Shown piece by piece: positions 9,183 through 17,654 of a stretch of 64,000 bases of DNA. How positions within the stretch are numbered: the first letter of the stretch is position 1; every line of letters begins with the position of its first letter. The stretch is from Staphylococcus xylosus (GTDB lineage Bacteria > Bacillota > Bacilli > Staphylococcales > Staphylococcaceae): positions 248,001 to 312,000 of the forward strand of contig NZ_MRZO01000004.1 in NCBI RefSeq assembly GCF_002732165.1, given 5' to 3'. The position numbers and the translations under genes were made by a program. The notes below the pieces were generated by a model, which had not been told where the DNA came from, searched no databases, and saw only the letters and a list, made by a program, of their open reading frames with translations.

Positions 9183-9869
9183 TTACTCAAAATAGCTCAT
9201 TGGTCTTTCAAGCAGGGCTAAGACTCTTTGAATTTCAAGTTCCTCGCCGTGGAGTTTGTCAAGATCTTCACTTACAATTAATTTTTTATCTGTTAGTCCT
9301 TCTTCTTTCAATTTTTTTAAAGTTTTCATTTTTTTATTAATTCTGTTTGTAACATCAATTAATTTATAGTCATATTTTTGTTTTAAGTGATTATAAAATA
9401 TAGTGTTCATATAATTTCTATCTTCATCAGAAAGTTTAATATGTTTAAAAAATTTAGTATTGTACTTATCTAAGAGGTGAAAAGAAATATCATTTATAGG
9501 AAAATTATATATTTTTTCAGTGATTAAAGAGTTTTCAGTATTATACATTGAATTAACTTTATTATTGTTGGTCATTGCTTCAATCATGCTTTCATCACTT
9601 TTTATAATATTACTGCCTTGATATTTTTTATAATATTCGCCGTTAGTTATATTACTAATATCTTTTTTTATTTCTAATAATTCATCACTGTTATTCGATA
9701 AAGCATAAATATATTTTTCAAGAATTTCTTCCTTTGGCTTTCTTCTACCAGTTTCTATAGAAGCTACATAACTATAGGAATATCCAATAATCTCGCCTAT
9801 GTCTCTTGTAGTTTTATTTTTCCCTTTTCTTAAATTCCTTAAATATTCACCTAGACTAAATTCGCTCAT
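9183..9869 (-). CDS. Master repressor of the island (XRE-family, Stl-like)
   Basis: 228 aa. N-terminal helix-turn-helix at about residues 5-65 (LGEYLRNLRKGKNKTTRDIGEIIGYSYSYVASIETGRRKP), then a long charged C-terminal part with helical, coiled-coil-like segments (KKMKTLKKLKEEG, KLHGEELEIQRVL). Divergent from a small Cro-like gene, with operator palindromes between, as in SaPIs, where Stl keeps the island silent until a helper-phage protein removes it. GGAGGTG precedes the ATG. The C-terminus would bind the inducer in that model; which phage protein it answers to cannot be seen. Confidence 0.85.
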   Translation of the reverse strand: MSEFSLGEYLRNLRKGKNKTTRDIGEIIGYSYSYVASIETGRRKPKEEILEKYIYALSNNSDELLEIKKDISNITNGEYYKKYQGSNIIKSDESMIEAMTNNNKVNSMYNTENSLITEKIYNFPINDISFHLLDKYNTKFFKHIKLSDEDRNYMNTIFYNHLKQKYDYKLIDVTNRINKKMKTLKKLKEEGLTDKKLIVSEDLDKLHGEELEIQRVLALLERPMSYFE

Positions 9870-9903
9870 AAGTTACACCTCCAACATAAATATTAACATC
9901 TTT

Positions 9904-9992
9904 TTGTACACAATAACACAAAAATGTGAAATATAGCTTGTAAAATAATAATTTATCACTTATACTACAGTTGTACACAAATTTGTGGACAA
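9904..9992. promoter_or_regulatory. Divergent control region of the island: promoter and operator palindromes
   Basis: Rightward promoter: -35 TTGTAA (9938-9943), 17-bp spacer, -10 TATACT (9961-9966). At its start point lies a 22-bp palindrome, TTGTACACAAA (9971-9981) facing TTTGTGGACAA (9982-9992), one mismatch between arms. A related half-site, TTGTACACA (9904-9912), followed by ACACAAAAA, lies nearer the repressor gene. This fits repressor binding that blocks the rightward promoter and controls the leftward one. Confidence 0.75.
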
Positions 9993-10013
9993 AATAAGTG
10001 AGGGGGTTTACAG

Positions 10014-10232
10014 ATGACAAACTTAGCATATCCAATGCTATATATTACGCGTAAAGAACATGGTCACACGCAAAAAGCAATTGCAAAGAAACTTAGCATT
10101 TCTCCACAGCGCTACCAAATTAAAGAGAGTGGTAAAGGCTCGTTCAGTTTACCGGAAGCGAAGGTTTTATCTGAATTATATGGAATGACTATTGATGAAC
10201 TTTTCAGTGACTCAATAAAGGTAGGATCATAA
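10014..10232 (+). CDS. Small XRE/Cro-like regulator
   Basis: 72 aa with a helix-turn-helix (YITRKEHGHTQKAIAKKLSISPQRYQIKESGKGSFSLPEA, written in parts: QKAIAKKLSISPQ and the following recognition helix). First gene of the rightward operon, opposite the large repressor and directly after its operator. In SaPIs this position is held by str, a small regulator that counters the repressor. Start follows GAGGGGG. Confidence 0.85.
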   Translation: MTNLAYPMLYITRKEHGHTQKAIAKKLSISPQRYQIKESGKGSFSLPEAKVLSELYGMTIDELFSDSIKVGS

Positions 10233-10246
10233 AAGGGGGAAAATAA

Positions 10247-10861
10247 ATGATTAAACAAATTTTTGGTAATGAAGAAATAAGGTTTATTGAGAAAGATGGG
10301 GAACATTGGGCAGTAGCAAGCGATGTTGCAAAAGTATTAGGATACAGTGTTACAACTAATATGAATCGTATGATTGATGAAGATGACAAGGGGGTTCACA
10401 TTGTGAGTACCCTTGGAGGACAACAAAAAACAACGATACTTTCAGAATTTGGCATATACGAGGCTATTTTGAATAGCAGACGTGATGAAGCTAAAGAATT
10501 TAAAAAATGGGTTAAGCAAGTTATTAAAGAATTAAGACAAACTAGTGGTCTTAAAGGATACGAAGTATTTCGTATGTTGGATAAACAAAAGCAAAAAGAA
10601 GCAATGTCAATTATCCAAAATGCTTATAAGTCAGATAAACCCATTAATTTCATTAAAGCAAACACTATTGCCAATAAGGCGGTATCTACTGCATTTGGAT
10701 ATAGCAAGATGATTGGTAAAGGTGCAATGACACCTAGCATGTTAGAAGTAAGACAAGTCATTCTTGATGATGTGGTTAAACTTACTGAAACAAAACAACA
10801 GTTTAATTTAGATATTAAAGTTAGTAAAAGTATTTATGACAAATATGGGGTGTCCTCATGA
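10247..10861 (+). CDS. BRO-family phage antirepressor-like protein
   Basis: 204 aa. N-terminal BRO-N domain (about 1-105): IRFIEKDGEHWAVASDVAKVLGYS, then STLGGQQKTTILSEFGIYEAILNSRR and EFKKWVKQVIKELRQ, the classic BRO pattern. The C-terminal half (KQKEAMSIIQNAYKSDKP...) is specific and probably binds a partner. BRO proteins bind DNA and in phages act as antirepressors. Second gene of the rightward operon, 14 bp after the Cro-like gene; its stop overlaps the next start (ATGA). Confidence 0.88.
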   Translation: MIKQIFGNEEIRFIEKDGEHWAVASDVAKVLGYSVTTNMNRMIDEDDKGVHIVSTLGGQQKTTILSEFGIYEAILNSRRDEAKEFKKWVKQVIKELRQTSGLKGYEVFRMLDKQKQKEAMSIIQNAYKSDKPINFIKANTIANKAVSTAFGYSKMIGKGAMTPSMLEVRQVILDDVVKLTETKQQFNLDIKVSKSIYDKYGVSS

Positions 10862-11001
10862 AAAACTATGTAATTTACATGTTACTACTAATAATAGTCA
10901 CATTATTTATTGGTGTATTAACAGACATTTTTATAGCATTCACATTTTACGGAATTATGGCAGTGTTAGGATTTACATTCGAAAATTTGGAGGTCAAATA
11001 A
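10858..11001 (+). CDS. Small single-pass membrane protein
   Basis: 47 aa (MKNYVIYMLLLIIVTLFIGV...LEVK). Almost entirely hydrophobic through residue 40. The ATG overlaps the antirepressor stop as ATGA, and its own stop overlaps the next start as TAATG, which argues for translational coupling and a real gene. No recognised family. Confidence 0.65.
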   Translation: MKNYVIYMLLLIIVTLFIGVLTDIFIAFTFYGIMAVLGFTFENLEVK

Positions 11002-11396
11002 TGAATATTGAACAAAAACATCAATTATCAAAGGTAATTGGAGATATGGAAAAGGTTAAAAATAATAGTAGTAGCTTAGTAATTGGTTATAACATGCTTA
11101 CTGAACAAGGGATTACAGAAACAACTTATTTAGAAAAAGTAATTAATCTATTTAGAAAAGATTTATTCAACATTTTATGTGAATTAGATTCTGAAAGTGA
11201 AGAATTTTTAATACTAGATGATGTAACGTTAACTTTTAGAGATGTATTGAAAGATAAAAAGGAAGTATACGAATATAGCGTAGTTGATACAGACGGGGAA
11301 ACAAAGCATACAACAAATCGAAAAGGACAAGTAATTGGAATATTGGAATGGGCGTTAGATTATATCGTTGGAAATATTGAAATGGAGGAAAATTAA
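11001..11396 (+). CDS. Unknown island protein
   Basis: 131 aa, starting at the ATG at 11001 with TGGAGG upstream. A mostly helical N-terminus (HQLSKVIGDMEKVKNNSSSLVIGYNMLTEQG) is followed by a mixed, acidic region. No motif I can name. Part of the early rightward operon between the antirepressor and the primase, where SaPIs carry small proteins of unknown role. Confidence 0.75.
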   Translation: MNIEQKHQLSKVIGDMEKVKNNSSSLVIGYNMLTEQGITETTYLEKVINLFRKDLFNILCELDSESEEFLILDDVTLTFRDVLKDKKEVYEYSVVDTDGETKHTTNRKGQVIGILEWALDYIVGNIEMEEN

Positions 11397-11397
11397 T

Positions 11398-11694
11398 ATG
11401 AAAAATATCAGAGAAGAAAAAGTAATTAAAGGTAAAGTATTAGTGGAATCAACTTATAACGTTGGTAAGGCTACAGCATTTAGACAATCAATAGATTTAA
11501 TTGTAAGAAAAATGGATTTAATCACTGATAAAGATAGTAAAGAATATAACGAATTAAGCGAAGTTACCAACTTATTATGGGCGATGCATGAAGTAGCAGA
11601 AAAATCAGAATCAGAAGCAAATGAGAAACTTGAAGAAATATTAAATAAAAAAAGCGCATCTGTACAGTCGGCAAACTCAACAGATAACGCTTAG
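11398..11694 (+). CDS. Unknown island protein
   Basis: 98 aa from the ATG at 11398, with GGAGG upstream and 1 bp after the preceding stop. Predicted mostly helical and acidic (KDSKEYNELSEVTNLLWAMHEVAEKSESEANEKLEEIL). Not recognised; position is that of small pre-primase proteins of SaPIs. Confidence 0.72.
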   Translation: MKNIREEKVIKGKVLVESTYNVGKATAFRQSIDLIVRKMDLITDKDSKEYNELSEVTNLLWAMHEVAEKSESEANEKLEEILNKKSASVQSANSTDNA

Positions 11695-11783
11695 AAATGA
11701 AATGTTTAAGAAACTTTATATAATTCTTATTATAGCAAAAATAATGGTACGTATCTACAAATTTAGAGAAAAGGGGGCTTTAT

Positions 11784-14126
11784 GTGGCTATAACAACAAT
11801 AGATAAAATTATAGAAGTAAACGAAGAAGAAATACCAGAAGAATTGAAACAACTTGATAAATGGGTGCTGTGGCGTGCTGAATGGATAGAAAAACAACAA
11901 GTATATAGCAAAGTCCCATATAGCACAGAAGGTTATAAAGCTAGCTCTACAAATGTTAGTACATGGCTTGAATTTCAAAATGTCGTTTCACTTTGTGAGA
12001 GTGATGAACAATATAATGGCATAGGTTTTGTATTAAACAATGATGATAATTACATTTGTTTGGATATAGATGATGCAGTCAATACTGACACAGGTCAATT
12101 ACAAACTGATCTAGCAATAGAAATGACTGAATTAACTTATTGTGAATTATCACCGAGTGGAACAGGCTTACATTGTTTCTTCAAAGGTGTGCTACCTGAT
12201 AATCGTAAAAAAAAACGTACTGACTTAGATATTGAATTGTATGATACAGGGCGCTTTATGACTGTTACAGGTCACACCATCGGGCAAAGTGAAATTTGTG
12301 ATGACCAAGAAACTATTAATAATATAGTTGAAAGATATTTTAAATCAGAACCTAAAAAGCAAAATATAAAAATAGCTAAAACTGGTAGTAGTATTTTTAC
12401 AGATGATGAAATCGTTAAAATGATGACGAAGAAAAGCAAATATAAAAAACTACTTGCTGGTGAGTATGAAGGTATTTTTGAAAGTCCTAGTGAAGCAGTA
12501 CAAAGTCTATTAAGAGTATTAGCTTTTTATACTGGTAGAGATAAGTTACAAATGGAACGAATATTTTTAGCCTACAATAATCTTACTGACAAATGGGACG
12601 AAAAGCGTGGCAATTCAACGTGGGGAAATAACGAACTGGATACAGCTATTGTAAACCAAGAAACAATATACGAGCCTAATTCGAGAGGTACAGGGCAATC
12701 GCTTAGATACACAATATCATTGATTCGAAACGAAGAATTAGCATTTATGAAAGCAGAGTTTGAGAAAGCGAAAGAAAATGGTGAAGCATCAGGTAGACCA
12801 CCACAAACAATTGGAACAAATAGATGTGCTGTATTGCTCAATGATGTAATAAAATTCGTGATATTCGATTTAGAAGAAAATACAAAATTAGCAATGTACC
12901 AAAGCGATAAAGGTATTTACACACAAAATACTGCAATTATTAAACGTATTATTTCTTGGTTAGAACCTAGACACAATGAGAAAAAAGCATTAGAAGTCAT
13001 CTATCATTTAACCAATATGGTAGATGTTGTAGACAAAACAAACGAACCTCATTTAATTCCAGTTAATAATGGTGTGTTTAACAGAAAAACTATGAAATTA
13101 GAATATTTTACACCTAACTATGTGTTTACTACTAAGATTTCAACAAATTATTTTGATAATCCTAAAGCACCAGTAATTAATGATTGGAGTTTTGATAACT
13201 GGTTAGATGAAGTTGCATGTGGTGATAGAGAAGTATTCACATTATTATGGCAAGTTATTAATGATTCATTAAATGGAAACTATACACGTAAGAAAGCAAT
13301 ATTTCTTGTAGGTGATGGAAACAATGCTAAAGGTACTTATCAAACGTTGCTCACTAACTTAATCGGTTTTGATAATGTTGCAAGTCTTAAAGTTAATGAA
13401 TTTGACCAAGAGTTTAAATTAGGAGTGCTGGAAGGTAAAACACTTGTGATTGGTGATGATGTTCCCGTAGGTGTGAATATTGAGGATAGTTCGAACTTTA
13501 ACAGTGTAGTTACAGGTGATCCTGTGCTTGTGAATATAAAAAATAAACAACCGTATCATACTGTTTTCAGAACTACTGTGATTCAGTCAACCAATGGCAT
13601 GCCTAGATTTAAAAATAAAACAGGTGGCACAAATAGACGACTTTTAATAGTACCATTTAACGCAGATTTTAACGGTGTAAAAGAAAACCCAGATATCAAA
13701 GAAAAATATCTTACTAATAAAAAGGTACTCGAATATGTACTTCACAAAGCTATAAATTTAAATTTCAATAAGTTTATTGTTCCTAAAAAATCGGCTGAAT
13801 TGTTAGAAGAATATGTTCAAGATAACGACCCAGTATATGATTTTAAAATCACAGAGTTTGATAAATGGAAAATTGATAAAGTACCTAAAACAGTTGTCTA
13901 TTATAAGTATAAAGTTTTCTGTGAACGTAGTGGTTATAGACCACTTTCTGAAAGGAAATTCTGTAAAAGTTTTGAACGTTATCTTGATAAATCTTGGAAG
14001 GTTGAAAGACCTAGGTATTATTCAGTTAATGATTTACAAGTAAAGGTGGGTCATTTCGAACCTACACTTTTACCACACGGAGAACAAAAAATTTCATATG
14101 TGAACACAAATTTTAAAGTAGTGTAA
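11784..14126 (+). CDS. Island replication primase-helicase (Rep/Pri)
   Basis: 780 aa starting at GTG (11784) after AAAAGGGGGC. The N-terminal third resembles a primase-polymerase: acidic pair in YICLDIDDA (near residue 92) and LSPSGTGLHCFFKG (near 122). The C-terminal half is a D5/P4-type superfamily 3 helicase: Walker A VGDGNNAKGT near residue 510, Walker B region VIGDDVPVG, and sensor-like VIQSTNGMPRFKNKTGGTNRR. A D5 winged-helix tail follows. It would unwind and prime the island origin, whose iterons lie directly downstream, as in SaPIs. Confidence 0.9.
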   Translation: MAITTIDKIIEVNEEEIPEELKQLDKWVLWRAEWIEKQQVYSKVPYSTEGYKASSTNVSTWLEFQNVVSLCESDEQYNGIGFVLNNDDNYICLDIDDAVNTDTGQLQTDLAIEMTELTYCELSPSGTGLHCFFKGVLPDNRKKKRTDLDIELYDTGRFMTVTGHTIGQSEICDDQETINNIVERYFKSEPKKQNIKIAKTGSSIFTDDEIVKMMTKKSKYKKLLAGEYEGIFESPSEAVQSLLRVLAFYTGRDKLQMERIFLAYNNLTDKWDEKRGNSTWGNNELDTAIVNQETIYEPNSRGTGQSLRYTISLIRNEELAFMKAEFEKAKENGEASGRPPQTIGTNRCAVLLNDVIKFVIFDLEENTKLAMYQSDKGIYTQNTAIIKRIISWLEPRHNEKKALEVIYHLTNMVDVVDKTNEPHLIPVNNGVFNRKTMKLEYFTPNYVFTTKISTNYFDNPKAPVINDWSFDNWLDEVACGDREVFTLLWQVINDSLNGNYTRKKAIFLVGDGNNAKGTYQTLLTNLIGFDNVASLKVNEFDQEFKLGVLEGKTLVIGDDVPVGVNIEDSSNFNSVVTGDPVLVNIKNKQPYHTVFRTTVIQSTNGMPRFKNKTGGTNRRLLIVPFNADFNGVKENPDIKEKYLTNKKVLEYVLHKAINLNFNKFIVPKKSAELLEEYVQDNDPVYDFKITEFDKWKIDKVPKTVVYYKYKVFCERSGYRPLSERKFCKSFERYLDKSWKVERPRYYSVNDLQVKVGHFEPTLLPHGEQKISYVNTNFKVV

Positions 14127-14570
14127 ATGAGGTGTGCATGTAACTGTGCATGAAATAGCAAAAACAAACAAAAATTCGTGCACAGCTTAAATACATTGAT
14201 ATAACAGTATTTATAAAGCATTTAATCACAATTACACAAGTTACTGTGCATGAAATATTTTAACTCGTGCTCACCTTCAAACCATTGGTAATACAGGGTT
14301 TATAGCCCTAACTGTGCATGGATTTTCAATTTTAAAGAAGTTAATACACAAATAACTATAAGAAGTAGGACATTAATATATAAGAAGTTTTTTCAGAAAT
14401 TTGGTGCACTCGTGCACAGTGGAGTACCTTATCCCTTGTGAGAGTAAGTTTTAGAGGTGAGCACGAACTGTGCAAGTTGTGCACGAAGTGACGTTTTTGT
14501 GCACGAACTAATTTAAGTAACGGACAAAACGTACCATATTAAAGGTAATACACATAAAATTAGTTAAGGA
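14127..14570. other. Probable island replication origin with iterons
   Basis: 440 bp between the replicase and the next gene, non-coding. One set of direct repeats ACTGTGCATG lies at 14143-14152, 14243-14252 and 14311-14320. A second, in both directions, is TTCGTGCAC / GTGCACGAA: 14175-14183 forward, 14411-14418 partial, then 14479-14487 and 14499-14507, with the variant GAGCACGAA at 14459-14467. An AT-rich stretch (14321-14400) divides the two groups. Iterons flanking an AT-rich zone next to the replicase gene are the known SaPI origin design. Confidence 0.8.
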
Positions 14571-14579
14571 GTGTTTTCT

Positions 14580-14789
14580 GTGAATCATAGACGCATAGCC
14601 CTACAAATTCTAGCTAGATTACCCACTAATGTGAATAATGTATCCACTTCATACATCAACGCGTTAGTTAAGAAATATGCTAGGAAAGAGAAAGACTTTA
14701 ATGAAATAAAACGAATTATAAATCAAAATAAAAAACTCAAACCGAAAGAGGTAATGACTTATGGCAAAATTAAAAGAACAAGCAATTGA
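14580..14789 (+). CDS. Small basic unknown protein
   Basis: 69 aa from the GTG at 14580, nine bases after TAAGGAG; an in-frame GTG at 14571 overlaps the ribosome site and is unlikely. Lys/Arg-rich (MNHRRIALQILARL...KKYARKEKDFNEIKRI), so it may bind nucleic acid. Its end overlaps the next gene by 29 bp. No family recognised. Confidence 0.65.
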   Translation: MNHRRIALQILARLPTNVNNVSTSYINALVKKYARKEKDFNEIKRIINQNKKLKPKEVMTYGKIKRTSN

Positions 14790-15396
14790 AATTTTCGACA
14801 ATGAAATATACGCAAAAAGTTTAAAAACTAAGGAGTTAAATAAAGATTATAACGACTTAACATCACAACTACGTGATTTAGATAATAAAATTGAATATTA
14901 TCGTAAAGATGGAGATTATGCAGAAGTTACCAAGTTAAAACGCAAACAGTCTGAATTAGAAAATGAAATTGTTAAACTAGACGATAAACTGAACTCAGAT
15001 GATTTTGTAGTGACTGATAATGAGTTTGAGCGATTCTATGATGCCTATCATAAAGAACTATCAGAATTAAAAGGTAATCATAAAGCATTGAAAAAAGAAA
15101 TGAATAATCAAATAGAATCACTTATGAAAACATATCGTAAACTGATTGAAAACAAAAATAATGCTGGTCGTGTTATTTCACGTGAGCGCTATGTGGCAAG
15201 TGAAAAAACTAATCCAGGTAGTGTTAATAATATATATAAAGGGCAAATGTTGCATTATGAAATTAACTTAGGTGATGGTGACAAATATAATGAACAAACT
15301 ACCCCAAGAGGGTATGCATGGAAAGTAGAAAAGGCATTAGAAACTATTTCTACAGATGAGTTCCGGAAATACCACTTTGGAAAAAAGCAATGGTAA
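14761..15396 (+). CDS. Coiled-coil island protein, possible capsid/scaffold-like
   Basis: 211 aa. Residues about 18-135 are long helices with heptad pattern (SQLRDLDNKIEYYRKDGD, KLKRKQSELENEIVKLDDKL, ELKGNHKALKKEMNNQ). The C-terminal 75 residues are different: GRVISRERYVASEKTNPGS... and an aromatic tail YHFGKKQW. Located between the origin and a prohead-protease-like gene. Capsid-remodelling genes are carried by some cos-type SaPIs, and HK97-type capsid proteins have an N-terminal coiled-coil delta domain, so a morphogenesis role is possible. I cannot show homology. Start follows GAGGTAATG. Confidence 0.7.
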   Translation: MAKLKEQAIEIFDNEIYAKSLKTKELNKDYNDLTSQLRDLDNKIEYYRKDGDYAEVTKLKRKQSELENEIVKLDDKLNSDDFVVTDNEFERFYDAYHKELSELKGNHKALKKEMNNQIESLMKTYRKLIENKNNAGRVISRERYVASEKTNPGSVNNIYKGQMLHYEINLGDGDKYNEQTTPRGYAWKVEKALETISTDEFRKYHFGKKQW

Positions 15397-15408
15397 GGGA
15401 GGGTTTAT

Positions 15409-15864
15409 ATGCTTACAACAATTAAACAATCAGGAAATAACGTGAAGTACAACAAGCAAAAGAATCGAATAACTGTACAGGTGCTTACGACAGATAAATC
15501 AGTAGAAATGGGAACAACGAAAACAGTAGATCCTAACTATCAAACGTTTAAACCCTATGAATTGGATGGTAATGTATTTCGAGAACTAAAAGACAATGAG
15601 AAATTATGTGTGATGTTAGACAATAACAAAGATGATAATATACTTGCATCTATACATCGAGGGAATTTAACAGAGGTCGTCCATAACGGATTATACGGAC
15701 TGGCTATAGAAATAGATGATAAACCGATAATGACAGAGTTTATAAAGTTAGTGCAACAGAATAAAATTAAAAGTGTTCAAATATACACTGACCAAGTAAC
15801 ATCATTGAATAAACTGATAGAAAAAATTAATTATATAAAAGCAATTTCAATTAATACTAAGTAA
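15409..15864 (+). CDS. Prohead-protease-like (S78 fold) protein lacking the usual His
   Basis: 151 aa, GGGAGGG before the ATG. Not annotated by any strong motif, but residues about 55-125 follow the order of phage HK97-type prohead proteases: EKLCVMLDNNKDDNILASIHRGN, then NGLYGLAIEIDD, then EFIKLVQQNKIKSVQIYT. In active enzymes the first segment contains His-Asp (…NHD or IDHD) and the last the catalytic Ser in a strand (SxGF). Here the His position is Asn, while a Ser is kept. This suggests a non-proteolytic relative that may affect capsid assembly. It is my reading by eye and would need profile search or structure prediction. Confidence 0.5.
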   Translation: MLTTIKQSGNNVKYNKQKNRITVQVLTTDKSVEMGTTKTVDPNYQTFKPYELDGNVFRELKDNEKLCVMLDNNKDDNILASIHRGNLTEVVHNGLYGLAIEIDDKPIMTEFIKLVQQNKIKSVQIYTDQVTSLNKLIEKINYIKAISINTK

Positions 15865-15906
15865 CCATAAATGGCTTTATGGCAGTGATTATGCTATAAT
15901 ATAGGT

Positions 15907-16090
15907 ATTAGAGATATCTTATATCTTTAATATTAGGAGTGCTCCTTAACAAAATTATTGGGTATAAAAGATAGCTATTTTAAAATGAAAGTCTTTCTAG
16001 TTCACTTTCATACAAACTTCAATTCAGTGTATTCTTGTGCACGTTGATGAAGGCCATCACTATTTTATGGTGGTGGTCTTTTATTATAAG
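15907..16090 (+). ncRNA. Candidate island small RNA
   Basis: An extended -10 promoter TGCTATAAT (15892-15900) is followed about 180 bp later by a clear terminator: GGCCATCAC (16052-16060), loop, GTGGTGGTC (16070-16078), TTTTATT. The sequence between has hairpin GGAGTGCTCC (15935-15944). It has only a short possible reading frame (TTG at 15958 or ATG at 15985, ending CSCAR-like YSCAR at 16044) without a good ribosome site. Most simply a small RNA; a tiny peptide cannot be excluded. Confidence 0.5.
16051..16085 (+). terminator. Rho-independent terminator in the island
   Basis: Nine-pair stem GGCCATCAC/GTGGTGGTC with G-U pairs and a 9-nt loop, then TTTTATT. Ends the transcript of the 14.5-15.9 kb genes and/or of the candidate RNA. 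Confidence 0.8.
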
Positions 16091-17030
16091 TATGTGGTAA
16101 TAGACAGGCATTAGTAAATTAAGGCTAAACTGAATATGGCTGATATATAAGGAAGCGCCTATATATTAAAGGGATAGATATAAAGGACTACACAACTAAG
16201 GACACAGTGATAAAGCTACCTATGTTAAAGGACAGGATATTGAGCATACAGTTTATAAGGTTGCTGCTTTATGTATGAGTAATTAAATCCAACTGATTAA
16301 GCAGAGAGTTCGTACAGAAGTTTATTCATTAATAATAAAAGAGAAGAAACAAATTGTGATTTTAGATTTGATTTCAGTTTAAGATTATTTAATCGATTAA
16401 GATAAAATATTTATTGAAGTTAAATTGTTAATTTCTTTGATTAAGATTAATTGAGAAGACAAATGTTTTCTGTTGTTGAATCAATTTAAATGTGAAGTTC
16501 ATTCATCAAGTTAGAGAAAGTAAATGTTAAAGAGAAAAGTAAATGAGATTCTAATTACAAAACTTTGTGAATTAAATTTAAAAAACAAAAGTGAAATCGA
16601 AAACTTTTTTTAATTTGGAAAACAAAAAGTAAATAAATATAAATTAATATTATTAGATCATCATGATAAGTAACAATAATATGTTAACCAATAACTAGAT
16701 GTAATGTGTTATGTATAAGTATCAATACTTTGCTTATATACAATCGTATTGTAGGCATTTAGAGAGTGTTATAGAGCATATACAAAAGGTTTGATAGTGT
16801 TAATCATAATGAGTATGAAGGGCGTACAAAGCTATCTAATATGGGGAGTTATAGCGTGTGAATATCAATATATTTATACAAGAATAAGTCTTAAAATAAC
16901 ACATACAAAAGAGTTCATAGGCAGTGAATATTACAACGGATGCAGGAAAATAAACGCAGATACTTTTTGGATTGAAAAATATAAAGAATAATTTTAGAAA
17001 GTTTCTTGAAAAATAAATTCAAAAATATTT
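16091..17030. other. Long AT-rich island stretch without a convincing gene
   Basis: About 940 bp. All frames are broken. The longest open frame (16791-16991, 66 codons) has no ribosome site and unusual composition. The part 16140-16270 has many stops but repeated AAGG(A/G)... fragments (AAAGGGATAGATATAAAGGA, TTAAAGGACAGGATATTGAG) that look like decayed coding or repeat sequence. It may be a leader or packaging region for the terminase gene downstream. Confidence 0.5.
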
Positions 17031-17095
17031 TTGGGGCGAAGTAAAACCCCCGTCACTTCTGAGACGAGCGAATAACGAGCCGACCTTTTTTGCGA
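17031..17095. other. GC-rich block upstream of terminase, candidate cos or TerS-binding site
   Basis: Inside very AT-rich DNA, 65 bp stand out: GGGG (17033-17036) CGAAGTAAAA CCCCC (17047-17051) CGTCACTTCTGAGACGAGCG, then CGAGCCGACC, ending in TTTTTTGCGACC. It contains the inverted pair GGGG/CCCC and repeated CGAG/GAGC and CGACC words. Phages with P27-type small terminases usually have the cos site just upstream of this gene. The position and composition fit, but no cos sequence is recognised exactly. Confidence 0.4.
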
Positions 17096-17159
17096 CCAAA
17101 AGTTGAAAATGAAAGGTAAATATTCGGGAGATATCAGGAAATAATAAAGGAGATGACAT

Positions 17160-17636
17160 ATGATGGCACAAAGGAAATTGTTGTCACAACAAAAAAGTAG
17201 ATTAACTAAAGAAGTGCAGGATAAAAAGAAAGCTACAGAAGAAATGTTGCAAAAGCTCACGCCCTTAGCACCTAATCCTCCAGAATGGTTAGATGATACA
17301 GCCACAAAAGAATGGTATAGAATTTATCCACTGTTACAAGAATTACCAATAGCTAGTTTAGATCTAATGCTTATAAGTACATATTGCCAAGCTTATTCAG
17401 ATTATATCAATGCTACAAAACGCATGAATAATAGTGATGCAATTATTGAAACTGAACGTGGTACGAAGTTAAATCAAAATCACACAATAAAACGTGATGC
17501 ATTGTCACAGCTAAATTCTATTGCACCAAAATTAGGTTTAACAGTTGAATCAAGGTTGAAGATATTAGAACCAAAGCAAGATGTTAAAAGTGGGGAATCT
17601 GTATACGAATTGTTTGGTATGGATGATGACGAATAA
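17160..17636 (+). CDS. terS: Phage terminase small subunit, P27 family
   Basis: 158 aa, AAAGGAGATGAC before ATGATG. Basic coiled N-terminus (SQQKSRLTKEVQDKKKATEEMLQKL), then the P27-family core: PPEWLDDTATKEWYRIYPLLQELPIASLDLMLISTYCQAYSDYINA, and ...GTKLNQNHTIKRDALSQLNSIAPKLGLTVESRLKI. P27 small terminases recognise phage DNA for packaging. Island-coded TerS proteins redirect the helper's large terminase to island DNA. Typical pac-type SaPIs carry a different TerS family, so this one suggests an HK97-like helper. Confidence 0.85.
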   Translation: MMAQRKLLSQQKSRLTKEVQDKKKATEEMLQKLTPLAPNPPEWLDDTATKEWYRIYPLLQELPIASLDLMLISTYCQAYSDYINATKRMNNSDAIIETERGTKLNQNHTIKRDALSQLNSIAPKLGLTVESRLKILEPKQDVKSGESVYELFGMDDDE

Positions 17637-17654
17637 AAAATAGGGAGGGCTATT

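Noticed and set aside
11763-11978. Minus-strand frame at the start of the primase gene
   Set aside because: Shadow of the primase frame; no ribosome site.
16791-16991. 66-codon open frame upstream of terS
   Set aside because: No ribosome site, odd composition, lies in an otherwise non-coding stretch; described as part of that stretch.
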